DNA of 64,000 bases from JACCZR01 sp035296565 (lineage in GTDB: Bacteria; Actinomycetota; Thermoleophilia; Solirubrobacterales; Thermoleophilaceae), in the NCBI GenBank assembly GCA_035296565.1, contig DATHAQ010000037.1, positions 96,225-160,224 of the forward strand, given 5' to 3'. Under the pieces are notes generated by a model that saw only the letters and a list, made by a program, of their open reading frames with translations, did not search any database and was not told the DNA's origin. Positions within the stretch are counted from its first letter, which is position 1; each line of letters opens with the position of its first letter. Below are positions 48,144-57,166 of the stretch, one piece after another. A program made the position numbers and the translations under genes.

Positions 48144-48374
48144 GCCGGCCGATCCTAAGGGGGCTGCTGAACCGAACTGCCCGTAGACCTCAGGGCCAAG
48201 CTGCCATTGACCCTGTGTCCCTTAACCGCCGGACGCCCTGGCGCTGCGTGAGTAAGGAGTGGAATGATCCGTGTCGAGCGTCCCCTTGGGCCCGGGTTGC
48301 TCGGCAGCCTCAGCTGCCGGCGGCGGCTCGAGGTCAGCGACGGACGTTCTTGGGGATTTAGCTAGCCTCCGGCG

Positions 48375-50694
48375 ATGAAGGATCTTCGCGGGGGCGATCG
48401 CCGGGCTGTGCTTGGCGGGACTCACACTCGGAGGCGCGCCCGCCGCGGTAGCGCTCCCCCGAACGTTCCCACGATCACTGAGCCGGATGCGGACAACAAG
48501 GTCTTGAATCCGGCTGACGTTCACATGGAGGCCACGGGATTCTCGGACCCTGACGGTGAGACTCACCTCTGCTCGGATTGGGAGATTTCGAGCGGCTCGC
48601 CGGCCTCGACGGTGTGGGAGGCCCCTTGCATGCGTGGACTGGAAAGCGTGCACATCCATCCCGGTGACGGCACCTTCGTGAACTCTCACGCCGGCCGCGA
48701 TGCACTGAGATGGGACAGCGACTACCGCCTGCGCGTGCGCTTCCGCGATAGCGGTGGCGAAGCGGGTGGGTGGAGCGAGCGACCATTTCGTACCAGTCCC
48801 GAGGGCCCCCCGGGACACCAAGTGCCGTCGCATGGGACGTCAGGCAGCGAGGTTATGAGGTCGAGCGCGTCGCGGGCGGGTTTCAACTGCCGATCAACCT
48901 GGCGCCTGTGCCGAACCCCGGCAACGGGCCGAGTGACCCCTTCATGTACGTCAGCGAGTTGTACGGCAAGCTCAAGGTGGTCCGCCGTCACGGCACCGTT
49001 AGCGACTACGCCACAGGCCTCCTGAACTTCAACCCCACGGGGAACTTTCCCGGCTCGGGCGAGCAGGGCGTCACCGGCATCGCCGTAGACCCCGCCTCCG
49101 GCGATGTCTTCGCCAGCAAGGTCTACGAGGACACGGCGTCGAGCAGTGACCCCAAGCCGCACTACGCCAAGGTGGTCAGGTTCCACAGTGACGATGGCGA
49201 GAAGACCGCCGCCAGCCAGACGACCATCCTCGACATGCACGGCGAGCCGCAGGGCTACTCGCACCAGATCTCGAATCTCACCGTCGGGCCGGATGGCCTG
49301 CTCTGTGTCCATAATGGCGATGGCTTCAACCCTGCCATCGCACAGAACCTGGGGTCGTTTGGGGGAAAGGTGCTGCGCATGAGCCTGGGAGGCAACGCTG
49401 CTCCCGACAACCCGTTCTACGACACTTCCGACGGCATCTCTGCGCGCGACTACGTGTTCGCCTCTGGCTTCCGTAACCCGTTTGGAGGGGCTTGGCGCTC
49501 GCAGGACGGGGCGCACTACGTGGTCGAGAACGGACCGAGCACGGACCGCTTCGCTCAGGTGGTCGCAGCACGCGACTTCGGCTGGGACGGAAGCAATGCC
49601 ACCATGTCCAACTTCGCCCTCTACAACTGGTCGCCGCCGCACGCGCCCGTGAACATCGCCTTTGTCGAGCCACAGACGTCGGTGGGTAGCTTCCCCTCCG
49701 ACAAGATGGGCCACGCCTTCGTCACCGAGAGCGGCCCGACTTGGGCATCGGGCCCGCAGGAGCTTGGGAAGCGCATAGTCGAGCTCGCGCCCCGCGGGGG
49801 ACGAAGCTTCACTGGAACCAAGCCGGAGGAAGTGGTGGAGTACACGGGACGGGCAAGGCAACCGCCTCCGGCCTGGCAGCGGGGCGGACGGGCTCTACTT
49901 CACCGACCTCTACAAGGACGTGGGCTTCACGTCCCCGAGCGATCCCGGCGCGAACCTGCTGCGGGTGAGATGGACTGGCGACCTCACTCCGCCCGGAGTG
50001 AACGTGTCGACTCCTGCGGCGGGCTTCCGCGTTACCGACAGCACGCCAACAGTGTCGGGGACAGCAGGTGACGAGCCCAGTGACTCGCAAACGGTGACGG
50101 TAAGGATTTGGAGCGGCGGATCTGCCTCCGGAACGCCCCCTGCACACACTCGAGGTTGAGCGCTCGGGGAAAGCCTGGTCCCTGAACGCTCCTCCACTCG
50201 CCGACGGCACCTTTACCGTTCGAGCCGAACAGAAGCACTCCCGAGCCAACTCAGGTCTCAGCGACGTCCGCTCTTTCGACGTCGGCACCGGCTCACCGGA
50301 GTCGACGAACCCCTCCAGCTTCTTGGGGCAGCAAGTGCCGGCGCTCGACTTGCGCCCGCCGCTGCTGGGGCTGCGCACCGGGCAGCGGCAACGGCCGCTG
50401 CGCAGCAACGGCGTGTTCTTGCGCCTACGCTGCGACGAGCCGTGCTCCTACAGGGCCTACGGCCGCCTGGATCTGCGGCGACGCGGGCGCAAGATCGCGC
50501 TCAGCCAGCGGCTGGGCAAGCTGCAGGCGCAGCGCGCGGTCCGCCTGCGACTGGGCCTGTCGGAGGTCGCCGTCCGTTCGCTTCGCTCGGCCTTGCGGCG
50601 CGGACGCCGCGTGCGGACACGTGTGATCGTTCGGGTGCGCGACCAGAGGGGGAATCTGTCGAAGGGCAGTCGCCTGATGCGGTTGGTTCGGTGA
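48375..50694 (+). pseudogene. Secreted PQQ-dependent sugar dehydrogenase-like gene with multiple frameshifts
   Basis: Coding homology continues across three frames. A signal-like AIAGLCLAGLTLGGAPAAVA lies near 48398, then PNVPTITEPDADNKVLNPAD to about 48790, then AVAWDVRQRGYEVERVAGGF through GQELGKRIVEL to about 49855, then KATASGLAAG (49855-49895), then FTDLYKDVGFTSPSDPGANL to about 50140, and VERSGKAWSLNAPPLADGTF to TGA 50694. At least five to six single-base shifts are needed, often at C or G runs. The propeller (GVTGIAVDPASGDVFASKVY, FASGFRNPFGGAW, SGPTWASGPQELGKRIVE) is a soluble glucose/sorbosone-dehydrogenase type. The C-terminus carries a basic domain repeated in the next gene. Confidence 0.7.
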
Positions 50695-50804
50695 GCCCGG
50701 CCCTATCCCGAGCCGCGTACGGAGCTGAGGAAGGACAAGGTCGGCGACTACGAGCCCGCTCCGCGGATCTGCATCGTCTGATTCGGCCACGGTTTGTTGC
50801 TGGA

Positions 50805-52405
50805 ATGCTGGCGCTGTTGGCCGTGTCCGCGGTTCCCTCCGGCGCTCTGGCTTCACCCAGGCTCGTCAGCGTCGGGAACTTCAGCGAACCGATCTACGTC
50901 ACCGCTCCGCCCGAGGACAGTCACCGCTTGTTCGTGGTGGAGCGGGCCGGGCGCGTGCGCCTGCTCAAGGGCGGCACAGCCCTGTCCGAGCCGTTCCTCG
51001 ACATCAGCGCGGACGTCGAGATCGGGGGCGAGGGCGGTCTGATCTCGGTTGCCTTCCCACCCGACTACGCCGCGACCGGCCGCTTCTACGCCCTCTACAC
51101 CGACAGCGTGGGCATCCGGGTGGTGGAGGTTCGGCGATCGCAGAGCACGCCTGACCGCGCCGACCCGGCCAGCCGTCGCATCCTCTTGACCCTCCCGCAT
51201 ACCGACTCCAGATATCACTACGCGGGCCAGCTTCAGTTCGGCCCCGACGGCCAGCTCTACATCTCCACCGGCGACGGCGGACCTCAGGAGGACCCCCACG
51301 GCAGGGCGCAGGACCTCGGCAGCCTGTGGGGCAAGATCCTGCGCATCGACCCTCGTTCGTCGGCTTCCGAGCCCTACAGCATTCCCGCGGACAATCCATT
51401 CGTAGGAACGGCCGGGGCAAGGCCGGAGATCTGGTCCTACGGGCTGCGCAACCCCTTCCGCTTCAGCTTCGACCGGACGACTGGCGCGCTGACCATCGGC
51501 GATGTCGGGTACGACGCAAGCGAGGGGTCGACTTTGCGCCGGCCAGCGCTGGGCGCGGTGCTGGCGCCAACTTCGGCTGGAACTGCTTCGAGGCACGGCA
51601 GACCACGCTCTTTGGAGGCTGCTCACCCGCTGACGCGGTGCCGCCGGCGCTCGGGATGCCTCACTCGAGCGAGATGTGCTCGATAATCGGCGGTTACGTT
51701 GTGCGGGACGCCAGTGTGGAGGAACTGACGGGCCATTATGTCTACGGCGACTTCTGCTCGAGTCAGCTGCACACGGCCGTGCTCTCGATCCCCGACGCCG
51801 TAGCCGACGGCGCCCTGGCGGGTACCGACTTGGACAACCAGAGCCTGGTTAGCTTTGGAGAAGACGCCTGTGGCCGAATCTACGCCGTGCAAAGGCGGAC
51901 GGGCGCGAGCGCCCCGTTCGGGCCGGGCCGCGTCCTGAGGCTGGAGGACGGCAGCTCGAGCTGCGGACCTGCGCAGGCTCCGCCGCCAGGTCAGCCACCT
52001 GCCACGACACCTAGCCCGCGGTCGCCCGGACCCCCGCTCCCTGCCAGCCCGGCCCCTGATCTGCGCTCGCCGCTGCTGAGACTGCGCACAGGGCTACGCC
52101 AGCGCCCGCTGCACAACCACGGGGTGATCGTGCGCCTAAGCTGCGACGAGCCGTGCTCCTACGGGGCGTATGGCCGGCTGGATCTGCGGCGACAGGGGCG
52201 AAAGATCGCGCTCCGCCAGCGGCTCGGTAAACGGTCGGCAAACCGCCCGGTCGGACTAAGTCTGCGGCTCTCGAAGCCCTCGGCGCGCTTGTTGCGCTCG
52301 GCTTTGCGAAATGGGCGCCGCGTGCGGGCACGTGTGCTGGTGCGGGTGCGCGACGAGGCTGGGAACCTGTCGAAGAGCAGCCGCCTGGTGCGGCTGACTG
52401 GCTGA
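50805..52405 (+). pseudogene. Second secreted PQQ-dependent sugar dehydrogenase-like gene, one frameshift
   Basis: From ATG 50805 a signal peptide (MLALLAVSAVPSGALASPRL) leads into a GDH/sorbosone propeller: LVSVGNFSEPIYVTAPPEDS, LFVVERAGRVRLLKGG, YHYAGQLQFGPDGQLYISTG-DGG, EIWSYGLRNPFRFSFDR. Near 51525 the frame must shift (EG then STLRRP, versus VDFAPASAGRGAGANFGWNC in the other frame), after which EMCSIIGGYVVRDASVEELT and GHYVYGDFCSSQLHTAVL continue the fold. A Pro-rich linker and the basic C-terminal domain (SPLLRLRTGLRQRPLHNHGV) end at 52405. Intact members oxidise aldoses outside the cell using PQQ. Confidence 0.75.
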
Positions 52406-52516
52406 GCGGACGCCAGGAAAGTCACCAGAAATTCAGGCACCAGACCATCGTGGGCGTCGGCCGGCCCAACGACGATGTGCCGGCTTAGCCAAGTACACGC
52501 GGTACGCTCCGGGCCC

Positions 52517-52589
<73 letters not shown>

Positions 52590-52590
52590 C

Positions 52591-53532
52591 CTGAAGGCCG
52601 CCTACTTCGTCACCTCGCACCGCGACCCCGAGCAGGTGCTCAGGCTCGTCGGGGTGCTGCGCGAGCAGCCGGGCGCCGAGGTCTACGTCCGCCACGACCA
52701 GCGGCGGACACAGCTCCCGCGCGAGCGCCTCGAGGAGGCCGGCGCGCACGCCGTCGAGGACGGGCTCGATGTTGCGTGGGGCGGCTGGTCCTACCTGCAG
52801 GTGCTCCTGCGCGGCCTGGGCCGCATTGCCCGCGAGGTCGACCCCGACTGGATGCTGGTGCTGTCGGGCCAGGACTACCCGCTGGTCCACCACTCGGAGC
52901 TAGAGGAGTTCCTCGCGCGCGGGGAGCTCGACGCGCTCCTGCCCGGCCTGTGGGAGCTCGGGCCACTGCGCCTCAGCGGCGAGCCCCGCGACGAGTTCGT
53001 GCTGCGTTACGGCTATCGCCACTTCGGCGTGCCCTGGCTGCCGTCGCGCCTGCCCCGGCGGCTGGCCTACGGCCGCCTGCTCCCGGACGGCAGCCTGCTG
53101 GTCGGGGTCCGCGACCTGCGACCGCCTGGGCTGCCGCTGTACGTGTCAGGCGACTGGCCCACGCTCAACCGCCGCGCGCTGCGCGCCGTGCTCGGCTTCC
53201 CGGCCCGTCGCCCCGAGCTCATGCGCCGCTACCGGCGCAGCTTCGCCGCCGCGGAGTCGCTCTTTGCCACCGCGCTCGTCAACGAGCCCGGGCTGTCGGT
53301 CGGCGGCGGCCCCCACCGCTGGATCGACTTCCCGGCCGGAGCGCCGAACCCGCGCACGCTCACGAGCGCCGACCTGCCCGCCCTCGAGGCCTCGGGGGCG
53401 CACTTCGCGCGCAAGTTCGACCCGGCCGTCGACGCCGAGGTCCTGGAGGCGCTCGACCGCCTTCGAGCGGAGCGCTCGGGCCGCGCTAGCCTAGGCAGAC
53501 GATGGCCCGCGGAGACGTCCGAATCGCCGTGA
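52591..53532 (+). CDS. GT14-type beta-1,6-N-acetylglucosaminyltransferase-like protein
   Basis: 313 residues if read from CTG 52591. KAAYFVTSHRDPEQVLRLVG opens the fold, and GGWSYLQVLLRGLGRIAREV, DWMLVLSGQDYPLVHHSELE, VSGDWPTLNRRALRAVLGFP and FATALVNEPGL match the core-2/I-branching enzyme family (GT14), which is also found in bacterial surface glycan synthesis. No ATG, GTG or TTG lies upstream in frame. The nearest canonical start, GTG 52636, would remove the first strand. The CTG directly abuts the tRNA 3' end. Its end overlaps rpmG by 31 bases. Confidence 0.75.
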   Translation: MKAAYFVTSHRDPEQVLRLVGVLREQPGAEVYVRHDQRRTQLPRERLEEAGAHAVEDGLDVAWGGWSYLQVLLRGLGRIAREVDPDWMLVLSGQDYPLVHHSELEEFLARGELDALLPGLWELGPLRLSGEPRDEFVLRYGYRHFGVPWLPSRLPRRLAYGRLLPDGSLLVGVRDLRPPGLPLYVSGDWPTLNRRALRAVLGFPARRPELMRRYRRSFAAAESLFATALVNEPGLSVGGGPHRWIDFPAGAPNPRTLTSADLPALEASGAHFARKFDPAVDAEVLEALDRLRAERSGRASLGRRWPAETSESP

Positions 53533-53666
53533 CCCTCGCCTGCGAGGAGTGCAAGCGGCGCAACTACCAGACCGAGAAGTCCAAGCGCAACGATCCGGAC
53601 CGGATCGAGTTCCGCAAGTACTGCCGCTGGTGCGGCAAGCACACGCCGCACAAGGAAACGCGCTAG
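53502..53666 (+). CDS. rpmG: 50S ribosomal protein L33
   Basis: 54 residues from ATG 53502: MARGDVRIAVTLACEECKRR, then NYQTEKSKRNDPDRIEFRKY and CRWCGKHTPHKETR. This is a C+ (zinc ribbon) form with two CxxC pairs, CEEC and CRWC. It is shorter than 60 codons and easily missed. It overlaps the 3' end of the GT14 gene by 31 bases and lies 26 bases before secE, in the order rpmG-secE-nusG-rplK seen across actinobacteria. Confidence 0.97.
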   Translation: MARGDVRIAVTLACEECKRRNYQTEKSKRNDPDRIEFRKYCRWCGKHTPHKETR

Positions 53667-53692
53667 TGCGGGCCGCGCGCAGGTAAGGCCCC

Positions 53693-54262
53693 GTGGCACG
53701 AGACCGCCAGAAGGCGAAGCAGCGCCAGGCCGAGCGCCGGGCGAAGCGGCTCGCCGCTGAGGGCCGCGACCCGGCCGAGGCGCCGCCCGGGCCCGATGTC
53801 GGCGAGCCCGAGGTCCGCGAGCCGGAGGCGCCCGAGGGCGCCGGCAGCGCCGACCTCGCCGCGATCCCGCCTTCGGATGACGGGCGCCCCGAGCCGCATC
53901 TCGCCGCGAGCGCGCCCTCCGAGCACCTGGGCGCTCCCGACGCGATCATCGAGGACGAGCCGGTCCTCGACGGTGACGAGGAGCTCGAGGACTACGACTT
54001 CGAGGACGAGGCGCAGCCGCTCGACGGGGACGAGGGCTACGCGCCCCGCGGTCGCCGTGGCGAAGGCGCTCCGGACAAGAAGCGCCCCCGTGTCATACAG
54101 TTCCTCGTCAACTGCTGGGCCGAGCTTCAGCGAGTCGAGTGGCCCAAGCGGCAGCAGCTGATCACCCTCTCGTGGGTGGTCATAGGTTTCGTGATCATCG
54201 CCGGTAGCTTTCTGGGGCTGCTCGACGCGGTCTTCTCGCAGCTAGTCCAGGCATTCCTCTAA
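53693..54262 (+). CDS. secE: Preprotein translocase subunit SecE with long acidic N-terminal extension
   Basis: 189 residues. The C-terminal ~65 residues are a single-span SecE (QFLVNCWAELQRVEWPKRQQ, then LITLSWVVIGFVIIAGSFLG). The first ~125 residues are a hydrophilic extension, basic at first (RQKAKQRQAERRAKRLAAEG) then acidic and disordered (IEDEPVLDGDEELEDYDFED). Such extensions occur in actinobacterial SecE but this one is long. SecE holds SecY in the translocon. The GTG start at 53693 gives MARDRQKAKQRQ. Directly followed by nusG. Confidence 0.92.
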   Translation: MARDRQKAKQRQAERRAKRLAAEGRDPAEAPPGPDVGEPEVREPEAPEGAGSADLAAIPPSDDGRPEPHLAASAPSEHLGAPDAIIEDEPVLDGDEELEDYDFEDEAQPLDGDEGYAPRGRRGEGAPDKKRPRVIQFLVNCWAELQRVEWPKRQQLITLSWVVIGFVIIAGSFLGLLDAVFSQLVQAFL

Positions 54263-54291
54263 GCACCCTCAAGCAGAAAGCTCCGCCACAG

Positions 54292-54813
54292 ATGTTCCGC
54301 TGGTACGCCATCAACACCTATTCCGGGCACGAGAACAAGGTCAAGCAGAACCTCGAGCACCGCGTGTCCTCCCTCGGCCAGCAGCGCAACGTGCGCCAGG
54401 TCGTCATCCCCACCGAGCAGGTGCAGGAGCTCAAGGACGGCCAGAAGGTCCAGAAGGAGCAGCGCACCATGCCGGGCTATCTGCTCGTGAACATGAACCT
54501 CACCGACGACTCCTGGGGTCTGGTCAAGAGCACCCCGGGCGTGACCTCCTTCGTGGGCGCGGACCAGAAGCCGGTGCCGCTCTCGCAGGTCGAGGTCGAC
54601 CGCCTGCTCAACCGCGAGACCGCGGAGCGCCCGCGCACACGCGCGCAGTTCTCCATCGGCGAGTCGGTCAAGGTCGTCTCCGGCCCGCTGTCGGACTTCT
54701 CCGGCGAGATCTCCGAGATCAACGAGGACGCCGCCAAGCTCAAGGTGCTCGTGTCTATCTTCGGACGTGAGACCCCGGTCGAGGTCGGCTTCGACCAGGT
54801 CAAGAAGGTCTAG
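54292..54813 (+). CDS. nusG: Transcription termination/antitermination factor NusG
   Basis: 173 residues. The NGN domain (FRWYAINTYSGHENKVKQNL, VVIPTEQVQELKDGQKVQKE, RTMPGYLLVNMNLTDDSWGL, VKSTPGVTSFVGADQKPVPL) and KOW motif (GESVKVVSGPLSDFSGEISE) are both complete. NusG couples RNA polymerase with Rho or the ribosome and supports processivity. The ATG at 54292 gives the usual MFRWYAIN. It lies 29 bases after secE and two bases before rplK, within one operon. Confidence 0.97.
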   Translation: MFRWYAINTYSGHENKVKQNLEHRVSSLGQQRNVRQVVIPTEQVQELKDGQKVQKEQRTMPGYLLVNMNLTDDSWGLVKSTPGVTSFVGADQKPVPLSQVEVDRLLNRETAERPRTRAQFSIGESVKVVSGPLSDFSGEISEINEDAAKLKVLVSIFGRETPVEVGFDQVKKV

Positions 54814-54815
54814 CC

Positions 54816-55241
54816 ATGGCGAGAAAGGTCCTCACCCTCATCAAGCTGCAGGTCCCCGGCGGCCAAGCCAACCCGGCTCCGCCGGTCGGCCCCGCCCTGG
54901 GTCAGCACGGGGTGAACATCATGGAGTTCTGCAAGGCGTTCAACGCACAGACCCAGGACGCCGGCGGGACGATCATCCCGGTGGAGATCACGGTCTACGA
55001 GGACCGCTCGTTCACGTTCATCACCAAGACGCCCCCGGCTGCGGTGCTGATCAAGGAGGCCATCGGCCTCGACAAGGGCTCGGGCGAGCCCAACCGCGAC
55101 AAGGTGGGCACGATCACCCGCGAGCAGGTTCGCCAGATCGCCGAGACCAAGCTGCCCGACCTCAACGCCCACGACGTCGACCAGGCGTCGAAGATCATCG
55201 AGGGCACGGCGCGCTCCATGGGAGTCGAGGTGAGCGGCTGA
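54816..55241 (+). CDS. rplK: 50S ribosomal protein L11
   Basis: 141 residues, standard length. VLTLIKLQVPGGQANPAPPV-GPALGQHGVNIMEFCKAFN is the N-domain that contacts release and elongation factors; TKTPPAAVLIKEAIGLDKGS and the C-terminal RNA-binding region QVRQIAETKLPDLNAHDVDQ are intact. It forms the GTPase-associated centre of the 50S subunit. ATG 54816 follows nusG by two bases, and its stop overlaps the rplA start (TGATG). Confidence 0.97.
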   Translation: MARKVLTLIKLQVPGGQANPAPPVGPALGQHGVNIMEFCKAFNAQTQDAGGTIIPVEITVYEDRSFTFITKTPPAAVLIKEAIGLDKGSGEPNRDKVGTITREQVRQIAETKLPDLNAHDVDQASKIIEGTARSMGVEVSG

Positions 55242-55957
55242 TGGCCCGCCGCGGCAAGCGCTACCGCTCGAGCCTCATGAAGGTCGACCGCGAGCGCCGG
55301 TACTCGCCGGCCGAGGCGGTCAAGCTGATCAAGGAGTTCGGCAGGACGAAGTTCGACGAGAGCGTCGAGGTGCACATCCGCACCGGGCTCAACGTCCGCC
55401 ACGCCGACCAGCAGCTGCGTGGAACGATCTCGCTGCCCAACGGGCTGGGCAAGGACGTGACCGTGGCCGTGTTCGCCACCGGCGACAAGGCGCGCGAGGC
55501 CGAGGAGGCCGGAGCCGACCACGTCGGCGGCGAGGACCTCGCCGCGAGGGTGCAGGACGGCTGGACCGACTTCGACGTCGCCATCGCCACCCCCGAGCTG
55601 ATGCCGGTGGTCGGCCGCCTGGGCCGCGTGCTCGGCCCCCAGGGCAAGATGCCCAACCCGAAGGTGGGCACCGTCACCCAGGACATCACCCGCGCGGTGC
55701 AGGAGTCCAAGGCGGGCAAGATCGAGTACCGCACCGACCGTATGGCGATCGTGCACCTGCCCATCGGCAAGGCGAGCTTCGATGAGCAGGCGCTGCTGGA
55801 GAACTACGCCGCGCTGCTCGAGGAGATCAACCGGGCCAAGCCCGCCGCCGCCAAGGGCCGCTACCTGGAGACCGTGACCCTGACCACGACGATGGGGCCG
55901 GGGGTCCGCGTGGACCCCGCTCGCACCAGGGGCGTGGTCGAGGAGCTCGCGTCGTAG
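55241..55957 (+). CDS. rplA: 50S ribosomal protein L1
   Basis: 238 residues. GKRYRSSLMKVDRERRYSPA, FDESVEVHIRTGLNVRHADQ, GTISLPNGLGKDVTVAVFAT, MPVVGRLGRVLGPQGKMPNP and KVGTVTQDITRAV are the L1 signature. It binds the 23S L1 stalk and may repress its own rplK-rplA message. The ATG overlaps the L11 stop by one base. A 99-base spacer follows before rplJ. Confidence 0.97.
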   Translation: MARRGKRYRSSLMKVDRERRYSPAEAVKLIKEFGRTKFDESVEVHIRTGLNVRHADQQLRGTISLPNGLGKDVTVAVFATGDKAREAEEAGADHVGGEDLAARVQDGWTDFDVAIATPELMPVVGRLGRVLGPQGKMPNPKVGTVTQDITRAVQESKAGKIEYRTDRMAIVHLPIGKASFDEQALLENYAALLEEINRAKPAAAKGRYLETVTLTTTMGPGVRVDPARTRGVVEELAS

Positions 55958-56056
55958 ACGAACGAGCGGGCGGTGCTCGGCCGGCCAACGCCCCGTCGCT
56001 AGTCTGATCGTCTCGCCCCAGACCGCCGGCACCCATAAGCCCGGCGCAGGCCACCC
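55958..56056 (+). promoter_or_regulatory. rplA-rplJ spacer; probable L10 leader region
   Basis: The 99 bases between rplA and rplJ are where bacteria carry the L10(L12)4-binding leader of rplJL. They contain TGCTCGGCCGGCCAACGCCC (55974-55993), also found at 29093-29112. A defined kink-turn fold could not be drawn by eye, so this is a positional inference. Confidence 0.3.
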
Positions 56057-56749
56057 ATGAACCGAGACCGCAAAGCCGCAGTAGTAGACGAGGTCGCTGC
56101 CCAGATCGAGGCGGCGGGGGCCGTGTTCGCGGTCGACTACCGGGGCATCAGCGTGCCCCAGGCTGCCGAGCTTCGCACGAGGCTCAACGAGGCCGGGGCC
56201 GGCTTTCGGGTGGTCAAGAACACCCTGACCAACCTCGCGGCCGACAAGGCCGGCGCGGAGGAGCTCAAGGCCCTGCTCGAGGGCCCGACGGCCTTCACCT
56301 TCGTGCCCGAGGGCGGCGACGTGGCCTTGGCCGCCAAGGCGCTGGCCACCTTCGGCCGCGAGCACGAGGTCCTGCGCTTCAAGGGCGGTCGCATGAACGG
56401 CGACGCGCTGAGCGTCGAGGAGCTGGAGGCGCTGTCCCGCCTCCCGGCCCGCGACGTGCTCCACGGTCAGCTGGTCGGCGTGCTCGCCTCGCCGATCACC
56501 GGCCTCCTCCGCGGGCTCAACGGGCTGGTGTCCGGCCTGGCCGTGGCGCTGGGCCAGATCGCCGAGCAGGGCCTGGTCGGGAGCGACGCGCCGGCGCCGG
56601 AGCCCGAGGCCGCGGCAGAGACGGCGGAGACGGCCGAGCCGGAGGCGACCGCCGAAGAGACTTCAGAGGAGCCGGAAACGAGCTCCGACGACAGCGAACC
56701 CACCGACGCGCCCGCCGAGGGCGCTACCACCGATAGCGAGGAGGCCTAG
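56057..56749 (+). CDS. rplJ: 50S ribosomal protein L10 with acidic C-terminal tail
   Basis: 230 residues. NRDRKAAVVDEVAAQIEAAG, AVFAVDYRGISVPQAAELRT, FRVVKNTLTNLAADKAG, LEGPTAFTFVPEGGDVALAA and the helix binding L12 dimers (LVSGLAVALGQIAEQ) are normal. After residue 175 a ~55-residue Glu/Ala/Thr-rich extension (AAETAETAEPEATAEETSEE) makes it longer than usual. L10 anchors L7/L12 on the ribosome stalk. The stop precedes the rplL ATG without spacing. Confidence 0.97.
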   Translation: MNRDRKAAVVDEVAAQIEAAGAVFAVDYRGISVPQAAELRTRLNEAGAGFRVVKNTLTNLAADKAGAEELKALLEGPTAFTFVPEGGDVALAAKALATFGREHEVLRFKGGRMNGDALSVEELEALSRLPARDVLHGQLVGVLASPITGLLRGLNGLVSGLAVALGQIAEQGLVGSDAPAPEPEAAAETAETAEPEATAEETSEEPETSSDDSEPTDAPAEGATTDSEEA

Positions 56750-57130
56750 ATGCCTACGACCGAAGAGTGGATCGACGAGCTCAAGGGCATCTCGGTCCTG
56801 GAACTGTCCGAGCGGATCAAGGCGCTGGAGGAGGCCTTCGGGGTCTCCGCCACCGCGGTGGCCGCGGCCGCCCCGGCCGCGGCGGCGGCCGGTGACGGCG
56901 CCGCCGCGGAGGAGGAGTCCAGCACCGTCGACGTGGTGCTGACGGGCGCCGGCGACAAGAAGATCCAGGTCATCAAGGTGGTCCGCGCCGCCACCGGGCT
57001 CGGCCTCAAGGAGGCCAAGGCCCTGGTCGACGAGGCGCCCAAGCCCATCAAGGAGGCCGCCGAGCGCGACGAGGCCGAGAAGCTCAAGGGCGAGATCGAG
57101 GAGGCCGGGGGCACCGTCGAACTGAAGTAG
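56750..57130 (+). CDS. rplL: 50S ribosomal protein L7/L12
   Basis: 126 residues. The N-terminal dimerisation helices (TTEEWIDELKGISVLELSER), an Ala-rich hinge (AAAAPAAAAAGDGAAAEEE) and the C-terminal domain (FDVVLTGAGDKKIQVIK-type, then VRAATGLGLKEAKALVDEAP) are complete. It forms the flexible stalk that recruits translation GTPases. It directly abuts rplJ. In many bacteria rpoB follows; here a hairpin, a Nudix gene and a convergent glycosyltransferase intervene. Confidence 0.97.
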   Translation: MPTTEEWIDELKGISVLELSERIKALEEAFGVSATAVAAAAPAAAAAGDGAAAEEESSTVDVVLTGAGDKKIQVIKVVRAATGLGLKEAKALVDEAPKPIKEAAERDEAEKLKGEIEEAGGTVELK

Positions 57131-57138
57131 TCGGGTGT

Positions 57139-57157
57139 GCCGTCGCGGAGCGACGGC
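57139..57157 (+). terminator. Stem-loop after rplL
   Basis: GCCGTCGC-GGA-GCGACGGC is a perfect 8-bp stem with a 3-base loop, nine bases after the rplL stop. It is followed by TGTAGGGGGATG rather than a T-tract, so it may be a weak terminator, an RNA 3' stabiliser, or a structure sequestering the ribosome site (AGGGGG) of the next gene. Confidence 0.6.
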
Positions 57158-57166
57158 TGTAGGGGG

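Noticed and set aside
55958..56056. Independent promoter for rplJ in the rplA-rplJ spacer
   Set aside because: No hexamer pair with acceptable spacing could be found; only a leader role is suggested by position.
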